Of a stretch of DNA of 64,000 bases, positions 22,540-35,067 are shown piece by piece. This DNA comes from Papio anubis (taxonomy: Eukaryota > Chordata > Mammalia > Primates > Cercopithecidae), in contig NC_044981.1 of the NCBI RefSeq assembly GCF_008728515.1, positions 8,378,895 through 8,442,894 on the forward strand, written 5' to 3'. Position 1 is the first letter of the stretch. Each line of letters begins with the position of its first letter. Position numbers and translations under genes: made by a program. Below the pieces are notes generated by a model. It saw only the letters and a list, made by a program, of their open reading frames with translations, searched no databases and was not told the origin of the DNA.

Positions 22540-23560
22540 CCACTTGAGTGATATTTTAGGTGAGTATACATTCTGGGGCTTCAGTTATTTTATTTCATCA
22601 CTTGAAATCATTTCATTCCATGGAATTCTGGCATTATAAGCAGACATCTGTTTATATGATGTCTGCTGTCCATCTAACTAGTTTTTTCTTAGTGTAAGTT
22701 ATTTATTTTGTTCAGTTGCTTGTGATAATTGTTTTCTTAATTTTAATGTTTTGTAGTTTTACTATCATAAATCTAGGTGTGGACTTTGTTATATTTATTT
22801 TGTTCAGGACTGAATTATTTTTAAAATATAAATCTATGAGACTTGTTTTTCTTTAGTATTGTAGAATCCTTAATCATGTTTAAAAATATGGTGTCCTCTT
22901 ATTTTATCCTTTCTTTCTTCTAGTGATCCCATTGAATATATGCTGAATTTTCTCGTTCTATCTTCCATGTTTCTAAATAGTTTTTCTTCATATTTTTCTA
23001 CTTCCTTTAAAAATCTGTTACATTTTGTGGTTATCATTTCAAATCTATTTTTCAGTTCATCTGAGAAATGTATCTTCAGCTGTTTCTAATATGCTGGTTA
23101 AAACTCAGAAATTGAGTTTTAATTTTAGTAAGTGTGTTTTTCATTTGTAAAAGTTGTGGTTGTTTCTTTTCTCAAATTGCCTTTTTTTTCCATAATTCCT
23201 GATTCTTTTATCATGGTTCTATTGCTTTTTTATATCCTTATTCATTTAAAAATACTATATTTATCTTGTGGCCATTTTCACATCCTGTGAAATATAGCTT
23301 CCTTATGCATTATTGTTCTTTCAGTTACTTGTTATCTTCAATTATGAGATCATCTTCAGTAGGATTTGTTTGCTATGTTGAGTCTAGTATACCTGGGCTG
23401 GTTTGTGTGTTCCTTCAGAATAGATTTTTCGCATAAGTTTCACAGCATGCAGTTTAGTGGGACTTTAAGTTATTAATTTATTCAGTTTAAATTTATTGTT
23501 TACTTCACCTGTAACTTCTTGCTGGTCTCTTGTCTCTCTATATTTTATTCTGAATGATCT
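22540..23560 (-). mobile_element. Very old L1 or HAL1 remnant, minus strand
   Basis: T-rich antisense LINE-like sequence with ORF1-type blocks (ccatggaattctggcatta; tcataaatctaggtgtgg; tttttcagttcatctgag; attgagttttaattttag). It is too diverged for a firm family call. Confidence 0.5.
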
Positions 23561-25154
23561 TTCTTCTCCGGTTTTGTAATTTATTGTAGATTGAGAACCA
23601 TCAGATAATCAAGCCTATGAGAAGTCTATTTAAAATGCAGTTTCTTTTGGGAAATACTTCAAGCAGCTATAGTACATTCTTTATCTATTTACAGGCCAGT
23701 ATGTTCCAAACAGTTAAAATTGCCTGAAATCTGAATTTTAGTTCACTGATATGTTAATGATTTTAAAATAATAGGCTTTTCATATTACAGAAGACTAGAC
23801 AGATAATGGAATTATCTGTTCTTTTTTTTTTTTTTTTTAATTTGGTGGATGTGGAAACTGAGACCCAGCACGATTGGTGTTAGGTCACATGGTGTCAACG
23901 CTGATCTATGTCCTGAGGTTGAGGGTTCAGGTTATCACTGGTTTCAGTCTTTATTCATTGACAGTCTTAGAATGACACACCAGCATGGTTAACCTCTTCC
24001 TGACTCACCCATGTTTGTAGATAATTTGTTTGGTGATAAAATAACTGTAAATGTCACTTGCAAATATTTTCCCAGAATTTTAAAAGGAGAGTCAGCTTTT
24101 TTTCCTGGTCTAAATAGAGATAATATAGAAAGTAAAAATCAAGATAATTACTGTTTACTTCAGCATCTTCTGTCTAAAATTTAGGCCATGCTTTTGTTGG
24201 GGTTCTAATATTACTCCAAATAACTAATCATGACACTATTAGTCTGAACAATTTTGGAGATGGTTTTTACTTTCAAAAATAATGTAGCTGAAATGCTTAC
24301 TTTCACTCCTTCTGACCTGCCAAATTGCTGCCCTTCTTCCACTACTAGGTGAAAATGTTACGTTTTCTGTAGTGTCTTCTCCAACCCTGCAGGCAGAGTC
24401 CATACAATGTTCCTTTCATTGTATTATAAAATTAAAGATACTGTTGTCCCTAGCAAAGTGAATGGAGTGAATTCAGACACCCTAAAGTGTTTGTGGAATA
24501 ACAAGTGGATGATTATAAGATGAAAGAGCCAAAAGTTTTTGTGTGAAAACATGTTGGGAAAATTTTGTTACCGTATTATTTTTTGTATGTTACAAAATCA
24601 AAAAAGGAAAAACGATTATAGCAAAGATGCCGAATTTTTAACTTTAATATAACCCATAATTACAACCTATTATCAAAAACTAAAGTGAAAAATGTAAAAA
24701 ATGACAATATTAATGCCTGAATACAGGAAATAGGCACATATGCTGAAAGCTTGACATTTGCAGATTAGCAGATAAAACATGTTAAGTGTTTAAAAAGTTA
24801 AATAAAAATACAATCTAAACTAGGTTATGGATATGTTAAAGCATGTAGAATACGGATTATTGTTAGTTTATGTATATCTTAGTCCATTCGTAATTGACCT
24901 TGTGTTATTTATACTCTCCGGGTTTTGATCATCACAAAAGGAAAGATTTCAAATATTTGTTCTCCAAGTTGTGATTCTACTCTATGAACTACTATCCATT
25001 AAAACAAATCCTATAGGCTTTCAGGTGGAGAAAAAGAAAATAAAAGTGCTTTATACTAGACTGTATCTAAGTGCTTTGCAAATTTAAATCCAGGTTTGCT
25101 TTTGGATCTCAGCCACAATGCTAGACAGAATCTTGGTGTACTTAAAAACAAGCT

Positions 25155-25157
<3 letters not shown>
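23561..25157. other. Mostly unassigned DNA with weak MIR/L2-like pieces
   Basis: Poly(T) at 23822-23838 is followed by a short MIR-like piece (23850-23930: gtggaaactgagacccag, taggtcacatggtgtc). 24310-24430 resembles L2 sense sequence (cttctccaaccctgcaggc). The rest shows nothing I can name. Confidence 0.35.

Positions 25158-25197
<40 letters not shown>
25158..25197. repeat. (CA)n microsatellite
   Basis: About 20 uninterrupted CA units, directly upstream of the 5' truncated end of the next L1. Confidence 0.97.
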
Positions 25198-25198
<1 letters not shown>

Positions 25199-25199
<1 letters not shown>

Positions 25200-27615
25200 C
25201 TCAACAAAATACTAGCCACCAGCACCTTACAGCATATAAAAATAAATGTGTACCATGACCATGTGAGATTTATCCCAGGAATGCAAATTTGGTAAAACCC
25301 ATGAATATCAATCAATGTAATACACCATATTCATAGAATAAAAGAGAAAAACCCACATGATTATCTCAATAAATGCAGAAAAAGCATTTGCCAAAATCTG
25401 ACACCCTTTTTTGGTTAAAAAAAGAGAAAAACAAGGCAACATACTAGGAATGGAAAGGTCTATAATCTCATAAAGGGCACCTTCAAAAAACCCACAGCAA
25501 GTTATATGCTCAATGGTAAAAGACTGAAAACCTTCCCCCTTAGATGAGGAACAAGACAAGGATGTCCGCTTTCACTGCTTCTGCTAAACATTGTGCTGGT
25601 AGTTCTAGTTAGGGATATATTGGCAAGAAAAGGAAATAAAAGGTGCACAGATTAGAAAGAAGTAAAATTATTTTTATTCCAGATGACATGATAGAAAACA
25701 CATAGGAAGCCATTTCTTACCTATAGAAAACCATTAAAAAATTCATGGAAAGCTATTAGAGTTAATAAATGAAGGTAGTAAATTGCAGGATATAAGACCA
25801 ATTTACAAAAGCACTTGTAATTCAGTACACTAGCAGTAAACAACCCACAAATAAAATTAAGAAAACAAAACCATTTACAATAGCATCAAAAAAAAAAAAA
25901 AAAAAAAAAAAAAACCTAGGATACATAGGAATAAATCAAGATTTGTATACTGAAAGGTACAAAACATTGTCGAAAGACATTAAATAAATGTCTTTTATTT
26001 AAAGAATAAATGGAAACACATTCTGTATTTGTGAATGAAAAGATTTTATATTGTTAAGATGGTAAAAGATGCCAAATTGATCTATAAATTTGATGCAGTA
26101 TTTATTAAAATGTCAATTGCTTTTTTTTTAAATAACAGAAATGGGAGAGCGTATCCAAAACTTCACAAGACATAGTAAACATCCTGAATAGTCAAAATGA
26201 TCTTGAAAAAAATAGAGCAAAGTTGTAGGACTCACATTTACTGATTTCAAACCTGTTAAAAAGTGAGATTAGTCAAGCCAGTGTGGTACTGGCAGAAATA
26301 ATAGACATATATAGTTCAATGGAATGGAACTGAGAGTACAGAAATAAACCCTAACATATATAGTCAGTTGGTCAGTTGATTTTCAGTCAGAGTGCCAAGA
26401 TCATTCAATGGGGGAAAGAATAGTCTTTTTTAAAATGATGCCATGACAACTGGATGTCCACATGCTAAAGAATGAATTTGAATGACTGTCTTACACTATA
26501 TATAAAAATTAATCCAGAATGGAAGAAAATAGGTGTATATTTTCTCTACCTTCAATTAGGCAACAGTTACTTAGGTATGACACCAAAAACAAAAGCAGTC
26601 AAAGAAAAGAATGTATCCATTGAAATTTATCAACATCAAAAACCTGTTTTTGCACATCAAAGAGCACTACCAAGAAAGCAAAAAGACAGTTTGCAGAATG
26701 GGAGACAATATTTGCAAATCATGTATTTGATAAGGGTCTATTTTATAAAGCATATAAAAGACCCATAACAGTAATAAAAAGGGAAATAATCTAATTGAAC
26801 AATGTGCAACAGTTTTGAGTAGACATTTCTGCAAAGATGATATGCAGATGGCCAATAAGTACATAAAATAATGCTTGACTGCATTTGGGGATGCAAGTCA
26901 ATACCACAGTGAGATACCACTTCATGCCCCTGCACTAGTATGGCTATAATAATAAATTAAAAATCACAGAAATTAACAGGTATTAGCAAGGATGTGGAGC
27001 TACTAGAACCATCATATGTTGCTGGTGCTAATGTAAAATGGTATAGCCACTTTGGAAAACAGCCTGGCAGTCCCTTAAAATTTAAACATGCAATTATCAT
27101 ATGACCCAGCAATTCCATTCTTATTATATACCCAAGAGAAATGAAAACATATATTTATATCAAAACTTGTACATGAATATTTATAGCAGTATTACTCATC
27201 ATAGCCAAAGTGGAAACCACAGAAATGTACAACGACTGATGAATGGATGAACAAAATGAGGTATAGTTATACAATGGAATATTACTTACCCGTGAAAAGA
27301 AATGAAGTACTGTTATATACTACAGTGTGCATGAATATTGAAAACATTATGCCTAGTATGAGCCAGACACAAAGGCCACATATCATATGATTTCATTTGT
27401 ATACAATGTTTAGCAAAAGCAAGTGCATAGAGACAGAAGGTATATTAATGATTTCCAGGGGATGAGGAAAAGGGGGAGTGGGGAGTGGGGTTTCTTTTTG
27501 AGGATGATGAAAGCATTTGGCATTAGATAGTGGTTATTGTTGCACATTCTTTTGAATATACTAAAGACCACTGAAATGTAGACTTTCAATGGTGAATTGT
27601 ATGTATCAAAAAATT
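25199..27615 (+). mobile_element. Old L1, ORF2 3' half and 3' UTR, plus strand
   Basis: Sense ORF2 from tcaacaaaatactagcc through tttatcccaggaatgcaa, tatctcaataaatgcagaa, a reverse transcriptase region (aacaagacaaggatgtccgc), tatgacccagcaattccatt and aatggaatattacttac, to a 3' UTR ending near tggtgaattgtatgtatc. It is 5' truncated at the CA repeat. An A-run at 25889-25914 probably grew by slippage. Frames are broken. Confidence 0.85.
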
Positions 27616-28040
27616 CAAAAAATGAATAACCTAGGAAAATTAGCTCAGACCAATTTGACTCAAATTCTCTACTATTGTATTAAAAGTATTAATGTTGAGG
27701 TGAAAAAGTTGTCAACTTAGCATGTTTTACAGAGGTCCACTCTATTTCAAGTGTAATGGTAATTTACAGCTTTGCAGATCCGTTCTTGCCAATTGAAGAT
27801 GATAAAAATTAAGAGGTCAGTACCATGATTATGATATGGAAACACAGTCCATGGACACTGGAGCCAGTTAAAATAGTGTAAGATTATAAATTTAAACAGG
27901 CACATGTAAAAATTTATTCTTAAAAGATAGATATAAACATTAAAAATTGTGTAGTGAAAATCTGGACCTAAAGTCTGAGATAAAATTCACAAAGAGTGAA
28001 CCAGGTGGAGGAGGTTTTTCAAACAGAAGAATAAATCAAG
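27616..28040. other. No feature recognised
   Basis: AT-rich sequence between two LINE remnants. No repeat name or reading frame is supported. Confidence 0.4.
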
Positions 28041-28960
28041 CAAAGTTAGTTTTCACTTGTTATCCTAACCATTATGTAAATATAGGTTAAAATGTTTAGA
28101 AAAATCTTAAGGATAATCACTGAGTTGAAAATAAGAAAAAAACCCTTCAAAAGAAAAATCAGACAAAGCAGCAGACAAATACTGCCACGTATAAAGCAAA
28201 TAGCAAATATCAAAGAAACATCAAAACAGAATACAGAGTATGAAGACAAAATAAAACCAAATATAAACTTTGTAACTATAAATATGAATGCCTTAAAAAT
28301 ACAAAGGCACAAATTGAATCAGGCAAATGAAAAGAAACAAAACAAAAAAGAAAACAGTGCTTGAGACATTAAAATCAGAGCAAGACCAAAATAATTAGGT
28401 GGAATAAAGAGAAGGTCTTTATACTGCAAAAGACCTTTATATTAATATCTTAATATAAATACCTTGATGTAATTATTTATAATTTAGAATATCTTAATAT
28501 AAAGAGAACATCTTTATATTGCTGATTCACAATGATGATAACAGTAACAATCATTATGTGCCAAATAACATATCATCAAAATATGTAAAGTAAATTCATT
28601 AAAATACAAGGAAGAAATAATGGAAATGTCAGAGACTTTAACCTTTCCTACGCTGTGAGGTCAAGTAAGCATATAGAAGATCTCAGGAATGTAACTGTTG
28701 AGGTTAATTTAACAGATACACGTGAAACATTGTGGCTAATGAAAGCAAATATACCTCTTCCTATGCCAATGGAGTAGTCACGAAAATTGATAATTCAGTA
28801 AGTTCCCCGAAGAATAATCATTTTATTATAATAGAGTTAAAATGAAGATTAGTAACAAAGATTTAACTCCCTCAAAATCACAACTTAATCATTTGAAATT
28901 AGCTTTACTTTAATTCTTAGTTCTTTAGTTAATTCTTTAGTTCACTTGATAAAAATATTC
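28041..28960 (+). mobile_element. Very old L1/HAL1-like remnant, plus strand
   Basis: A-rich sense LINE-like sequence. The part at 28680-28870 resembles an ORF2 endonuclease region (ttaatttaacagatacacg; gtcacgaaaattgataattc). An 8 bp perfect inverted repeat (aaggtctt / aagacctt) sits near 28413-28437. The 28092-28364 frame is Lys/Asn-rich noise. Confidence 0.45.
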
Positions 28961-29004
28961 CAAGAATTATTTTCTTAAAATATCCAATTAAGAGAGAAGC
29001 TTCT

Positions 29005-29319
29005 GGCTGAGCACGGTGGCTCATGCCTGCAATCGCAGCACTTTGGGAGGCTGAGGTGGGCAGATAACCTGAGGTCTGGAGTGAGGTCCAGAGTTCAAGA
29101 CCAGCCTGACCAACATGGAGAATCCGCATCTGTACTAAAAATACAAAAATTAGCCGGGCGTGGTGGCGGGCACCACCAGCTTGGGAGGCTTAGGCAGGAG
29201 AATCGCTTGAACCCAGGAGGTGGAGGTTGCAGTGATTGGGGATCGCCCCACTGTACTCCAGCCTAGTGACAGAGTAAGACTCCATCTCAAAAAAAAAAAA
29301 AAAAAGAAAGAAAGAAAAA
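29005..29319 (+). mobile_element. Alu, plus strand
   Basis: Sense Alu (ggctgagcacggtggctcat; aattagccgggcgtggtgg; tgacagagtaagactcc) with an A-rich tail turning into GAAA units. Flanks agagagaagcttct and agagagacttct are a probable target duplication. A few extra bases repeat the gtctggagtgaggtccag part near 29074-29093. Confidence 0.93.
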
Positions 29320-29439
29320 GAGAGACTTCTACCTAAGACTAACAGGAAAATTAGGAAGCATAGATCTATAATTTTAGTGTAGATATGATAATAGCATTAT
29401 ACTTAACAATAACATCACCAACTTCACCCACTTACTGAC

Positions 29440-29560
29440 CACTGATTAGGATAAATAGTAACATCTGCTTTATAGGAGAGCGTGAAGATTTTATGTGATA
29501 AATTTCTAAAATGCTTACAGAAATACATATCATAAAGTAAGCCCTCAATAAAAGTCAGTG
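29440..29560 (+). mobile_element. MIR 3' fragment
   Basis: Weak match to the MIR end: gaagattttatgtgataaat, aaaatgcttacag and gtaagccctcaataaaagtc keep MIR order. Confidence 0.5.
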
Positions 29561-29807
29561 TTGAACTACAGGTAGAAAGTGTATTTTTAGAACTATGTTT
29601 AAAGCAAATAACCTCACCTAGTAGTGAGTGATTTAAATAAACAAATACTTCTGTTTTCCTCATGCAACAAGAGCCCCAGAAGTAAGCAGTCTAGGACTGG
29701 AATTGCAGCACAACAATACTGTCAGGCACTAAGACTTCTCATAACTTCCTGTTTTCCTATCCTTCTTCTCTATCTATCAGCCTCATGACTACAAGATTGC
29801 TGGTACA

Positions 29808-30106
29808 GGCCAGGTGCGGTGGCTCACACCTGTAATCCTAGCACTTTGGGAGGCCGAGGCAGGCGGATGACCTGAGGTCAAGAGTTCGAGACCATCCTGG
29901 CCTATGTGGCGAAAGCCTGTCTCTACTAAGAATACAAAAATTAGCCAGGTGTGGTGGCGTGTGCCTGTAATCCCAGCTACTCAGGGGGCTGAGGCAGGAG
30001 AATTGCTTGAACCTGGGAGGCAGAGGTTGCAGTGAGCCGAGATCTTGCCACTGCACTTGAGCGTGGGTGACAGAGGGAGACTCCCGCTAAAAAAAAAAAA
30101 AAAAAA
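29808..30106 (+). mobile_element. AluS-type SINE, plus strand
   Basis: Complete sense Alu (ggccaggtgcggtggctcac ... gagggagactcccgct) with an A tail. Target duplications of 12 bp with one mismatch: 29796-29807 and 30107-30118 (attgctggtaca / attgctggtata). Confidence 0.96.
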
Positions 30107-30589
30107 ATTGCTGGTATACATCCAGGCATTGCATCTGCATTCCAGGAGGAAAGAAGGGAGATCAAAAGCTTTATGTTTTTGGAACCGTGCCTTTTGATTT
30201 GCGACGAGAGCTCTCCCCACTGAATTCTCACTGATCAGAAATAGGTTGTACAGCTAATGCTAATTGCAAAGGAGGCTGGGAGATGAAGGATTCTTAGTTG
30301 AACACAGTGCTATGCCTAACAAAATGCTGACAAAGGAGAAGAAGCAATAGACATTGCATAGGTCAGCAGCAGTGTCTTTCATAGGAGGTATAAATAATTT
30401 TAATGTACACTAATAAATTAAAATATTGTAAGAAATGGAATAGCTGTCAAAGAAACATATTTATATGTAAATATATGCATATATATTTCCTTGATTCAAA
30501 ATAACGGAAGATTTGCTTTTTAATTCTTTGAGAATATATTTCTATTGTTTTTTAAAAGGTTCCAGAGGATGCAAAAAGATAAGAAATAT

Positions 30590-31870
30590 CTCTTTGTATT
30601 TCAAAAATGGCAAAACCTTGCTACCTTACAAAACTTGCTCAAAGAAAAATAAAACACAGGCCAAACTTATTTATTCATAGAGATAAAAATGCTAAATAAA
30701 TAAAAGTAAATACATCTCAGCATGAAAATTAACAATAACAAGCTGTGATTAAGGATTTATTTCTGGAATTAAGGAATGGTTAAATAATTGGATATCTATT
30801 TATATAATTCATCTCATCAGCAGATAAAATGTGAAAAATGATTTTTTTTTCCACAAAAATTCCTAGTGGCTCCTAATTAAAGATTCTTCTCTAATATTAT
30901 AAAGCATGTCCAAAACCAGCGATGGCCACCTTTTTAGTCAGTGACATTTCTATTAAAGTCAAGAACAAGACAATAAGGCCCACACTATCACCAATGTTCT
31001 TTTATTCTTAAAATAAGTGAGTTTGAGGACAGAGGCAAAAATCATCAGTTGTCAATGATATGCTTAGGTATCTGAAAATTTCCATAGACTATGGGATAAG
31101 CCTACTATAGCATATTAGCTAGTCATGCAGAAATATATAAACTTTAATAAGAAATCAGTAGTTTGAAAGCACGATAAACACAAAATCCCAATTCAATACC
31201 AAATATAACCTAGGCATTAACCTGACAAATACAAATAGATGTAGAATCTGTTCAGGAAACATTTTAAACTTCCCAGAATAATGTAACGGAAGACTTGAAC
31301 AGACATGGAAGCCATCTATGTTGTTCATAGGCAAGACCTAACATTAGAAAAATAATACTTTTTCCTAATTAGCCTATAAATCTAATGTGTTTTAATTAAA
31401 TTCTATTGGGATTTCTTTTAAAAACTTGACAGACTATTCTTGAACTCATAGGAAGAACAAACAGATAAGAATAGTAAAGATAATTTTGATTAAAAAGGGT
31501 ACTAAGGCACTCTTTGGCCTCCTAGAAATTAAACATGTGAGGGTTCTAATAATTAAAATAATAAGATAACAATACAGGAACAGACATATTTTCAATAGAA
31601 AGAGAAGTCCATAAGGAAACCTAATTATGATGAAAAGTTTATCTTAGGATAGAAATTGATTTTGTGTTTTATCACTGAAGAAAGGATACTTCTTTAAAAT
31701 GGTATTGGAAAAAAAAACATAAGGAAATATAATATTCCAACCCTATTTCAGATCTTATCCCAAAAGAAAATTCAGATGTATTAAAATCTTAATGTAAGAA
31801 ATTAAACTACAAAATGACGAAAAGCAAGTATAAAGAAGCTTTTACATGATTTTGGGATGGAAGATTATTT
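30590..31870 (+). mobile_element. Very old L1/HAL1-like ORF2 remnant, plus strand
   Basis: Diverged sense ORF2-like sequence. A reverse transcriptase block appears at 30955-31010 (agaacaagacaataaggccc; actatcaccaatgttc), and later blocks (ttcttgaactcataggaag; gaacagacatattttcaat) keep LINE order. It may be the same element as 28041-28960, split by Alus. Confidence 0.6.
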
Positions 31871-31929
31871 TACTTTTGTCCTGCAGGTACTAACCCAGTA
31901 GGTTTCAAATACATGTGTTACTCCTTATA

Positions 31930-32125
31930 TTTGCAAATATGTGGGCAAGACAGGAAACGGGGGAGGGGGGCAGATACTATCACAGTGATGGGCGGTGTTG
32001 TTACTGGTATTTAGTTAGTGGGTGCCGCTGGGGATGCAAAAATCCTTCATGGCATGGGACATTCCCACATAGTAAGGAGCTGTCCAGCCCCAGATGCCAA
32101 AAGCAACCACACTGAGAATCACATG
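31930..32125 (+). mobile_element. MER20-like DNA transposon remnant
   Basis: Keeps the MER20 order as I remember it: a G-rich start, gttactggtatttagttag, gtgggtgccgctggggatg, cattcccacatag and gctgtccagccccag, ending cactgagaatc. It is a non-autonomous hAT-Charlie element. The reading frame across it is chance. Confidence 0.65.
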
Positions 32126-32900
32126 TTGTGGAACATTAAGAACGATTTTGAAAGGTCATTATTAATCATGAAGTGGTCCAATAACTAATATTTCCTGTGT
32201 GAGGTTTTCTCCCTCTTCTTTTTTAATGGCAAAATGCCTATACATGACTAAGACATCTGAATAATGGCTTTTCTGTCCTCTTCTACATACCAGCTTTCAC
32301 AATTTGTCAAATGTAGGCAACTAGCTTTTAAAAATATAATGAAGAACCTATTGGTGGTGGTGTAAATTGGAGGCATTTGTAAAGAGAGAAGATCTCTGGA
32401 CAAGCTCGCATTCGCTATGCCTCATTTCCTCTTCTTTATTGTGTGGATAAGGGGAAATGGTGTTTATTGGGAGAGGACCGAAGAAGTTGTATTATTTCCA
32501 GTTTACACGATTACTGTAAAAGCTTATCTCAGACAGTCTTATCTTAGGACATTCCACGAGTCTCACTCTAGGGGATGTCATATGCCAATATTTCTTGGTG
32601 TTCTTCTGATTGAAATGCCTTTTAAAAAACTTGTTTGAATACCTCAAAATAGGCATGGCTGTTAAAAAGAGAGAGTTGAGTTCTGATAGCTAACATATAA
32701 AAGTTTAGTGTATGATAAAAATATTGTATCAGAATTTTCAAAGGGAAAGGGACACTTTGGCTGCAACAAAGAAGGCCACTTCTCAGAAGCAATTCTCCCT
32801 CTTTTTCAGAGCTCTCTGTTAACTCAGCAATGGTAACATTGATTTCATACTTTATTATACAGTTATATAAATAATCGAAAAGAACAGAATGCCTGACTAA
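32126..32900. other. No feature recognised
   Basis: Low-repeat sequence. The 32417-32638 frame has no recognisable domain. Confidence 0.4.
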
Positions 32901-33120
32901 AGTGGCTTAAATGAGTACAGGTTTATTTATTTATTTTTTCTCACATAGCAAGAAGTCTAGAGGAAGACAGTTGAGGGCTGGTGCAGGAGCTCAACAGTCT
33001 AAAAACTGGGTTCTTTCTGTTTCCTCTGCCATTCCTAGGACACTGATTTTAATTCACATTCTGGTTACCCCCCAGTTGCTGCAGCTCCTGGTGGTGTAAC
33101 ATCGTTCCAGGCAGGAAGAA
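32901..33120 (+). repeat. Unclassified ancient interspersed repeat, copy B
   Basis: Runs from aaagtggcttaaatgag through tttattttttctcacatag, caagaagtctagagg, gttgagggctggtgcagg and ttgctgcagctcctgg to ttccaggcaggaagaaag. It is the best preserved of the three copies in the window (see 945-1330 and 63010-63115). Confidence 0.5.
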
Positions 33121-33200
33121 AGTAAATGGTGAGCAACCCCCTGGACCTGAGTGTGTTAGTGCCAACTATTGGAGGGTGAGGTCCGTTTCTTTCTGGAAGC

Positions 33201-33247
33201 AAGGAGAAGAGGGAGAAGGAAAAGAAGGAAGAAGGGAGAAAGAAGAA
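33201..33247. repeat. Homopurine tract
   Basis: 47 uninterrupted purines (GA-rich) directly after the unclassified repeat. Such tracts can form triplex DNA. Confidence 0.85.
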
Positions 33248-33294
33248 TGATGAGAAGCCAACCAGCCAGGAAAGCTAGAGGTGGTAAGATCACT

Positions 33295-33440
33295 GTACTT
33301 CTTAAACTTTGACGTGCATGCAGATCACTCAGGGTTTTGTTAAAATGAAGATTGTGACTCAGTAGGTCTGGAGTATCTGCATGTCTAAGGAGGTCCTCCA
33401 TGATGCTAATGCTGCTGGTCTGTGGTTTGTGCTTTGAGCC
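33295..33440 (+). mobile_element. MER5A DNA transposon remnant
   Basis: Sense MER5A: cttcttaaactttgacgtgc, actcagtaggtctgga, gatgctaatgctgctggtc and gtgctttgagcc. Non-autonomous hAT-Charlie family. Confidence 0.85.
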
Positions 33441-35067
33441 TGATAAAGTCTCTTGAGAGTGGAGTTACTTCAATATAAAACAATTCTAGTTTCTTTTTTA
33501 AAGTCTCAATTCAATTTTTAATATGTTCAGTGGTGAAATTGGGATACTCTACTTTATTTAAAGTTCTTCCTCCCAGTACTTGAGTGACCTTGTTGTTGGG
33601 CCTGCAGCTGGCTGTCTCATTCTTATGGGGCTTTTGTGCAGGATACTCTTCCATCCTCTGCATCATGGGAAATCTCTGATTTGCAGTTCGTTCAACTTGG
33701 CTTCTTTATTTCCCCACACATTCACTTTTCTGCATAAAATCATCTTTTGATCTTGTGGCCACTGAGGTTGGCCATCTTTTGTCTGGGCATTTAGGTGAAA
33801 CTGAGAGTCTATTTTGTTAGCATTGTTAGCCTCCAGGTTCTTTTTGCTGCATTTCTGCCTTCCAGGAGGATCTACTTAGGGAAGACCTAAGACATCCCCA
33901 GCCTTGCTCTGTTTCTTGAGTGGATCTCATTGGGTCCATAGGAGAAACCTCACACATTCTTTGCCCAGACACATTCTGTAACACTAGGCTATTTCCAATG
34001 GAGGAATGTCTCTTTTGTCCACTATCAGGGTAGATAACATGTTATTCATTCTCACACTAGATTTCTCAGGCCTGCGTCAGACCCTTGCCCACTGTGCAGC
34101 CCAGTCTCCAAATGGCCCTACTAATTTTTCTTTTTTTTCTGGCTAAAGATAAGGAGTAAGCACACTTAACCCTCTCCCTTTGGAGCAGGTACATGCATAG
34201 CTCTCTTCGAGAAAACTCTCTCAGTTCAAATGTAACCACCTTCTTGAATGTTTTAGACTTCTGTATCTTGGTTTCCAACCATAGCTTTGCAAGTTCTGCA
34301 TAGAGGATCTGCTAATGGATTTTGGAATGCCCCAGTGGTTGTCACATTGTAAATATACAGTTGTGCAAGCAGTGCATTGCAGAGCTCTAGGGGTGCCGTT
34401 CACCTCCAAGTCACTGCAGATTTGTACAGTGATGATTTTTTCTTAATTGCACTTTATGCAGTTAAGAAAAAGGAAAGGTTACCTTTTTCATAATGCACAA
34501 AATCCCCTTTTAATCTACTGGCAGCTAATTTTGGTAATAGCTGTGACAGGGTCATCAGAGAAACTGAGAAGTCCCTCATTATTAGGAATGTTTTAAATTA
34601 CTTTATAAAATGTTATGAGGACTTATATATATTTGATTCCATATTATTATCCCTTGAATACCCAGTGCAATTTTATCTTGTTAATTTTTAAATCATTCAT
34701 TTGCTTCTTTGGGAGTTTTTAAATTTAATTTTTGAAAAGTAAATATGAAACAGAGGGATTCAAATTTTGGTTGTTCTTTGCATTCAGATATTCTGCAATC
34801 AGTAAGTTGAGTTCCTTTAGTTGCTTTATGTTTCTTATCAATATTTCAAAGCACTTGTTTCCACAAATTTTAATTTTCATACAATTTCTTATTCTTGCAT
34901 ATAACTTCAAAAACTTTGCTTTTTGGCTTTGTTTTTTTGGCTCTTACATCAATTACAAATTTTTAAAATTCATTACCTTATTTTAAAGGTTGATGCCTGC
35001 CTATCCAACTCCATTCCCATCTGGCCTAGAACATTTAAATTGGCTGTCAGATTTTTTTTATTTTGCT
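33441..35067. other. Unassigned DNA, possibly a very old repeat
   Basis: About 1.6 kb without a family I can name. A 15 bp-arm hairpin lies at 34437-34471. Frames here (34066-34278, 34221-34409 minus) show no known domain. Confidence 0.35.
34437..34471. repeat. Short inverted repeat (hairpin)
   Basis: Arms of 15 bases (tttttcttaattgca and tgcagttaagaaaaa) with one mismatch and a 5-base loop. Confidence 0.8.

Noticed and set aside
22085..22551. Overlapping frames with Tyr-Leu-Ser-Ile repeats
   Set aside because: Caused by the TATC microsatellite.
29081..29266. Gly-rich frame and similar frames in other Alus
   Set aside because: Standard chance translation of Alu sequence.
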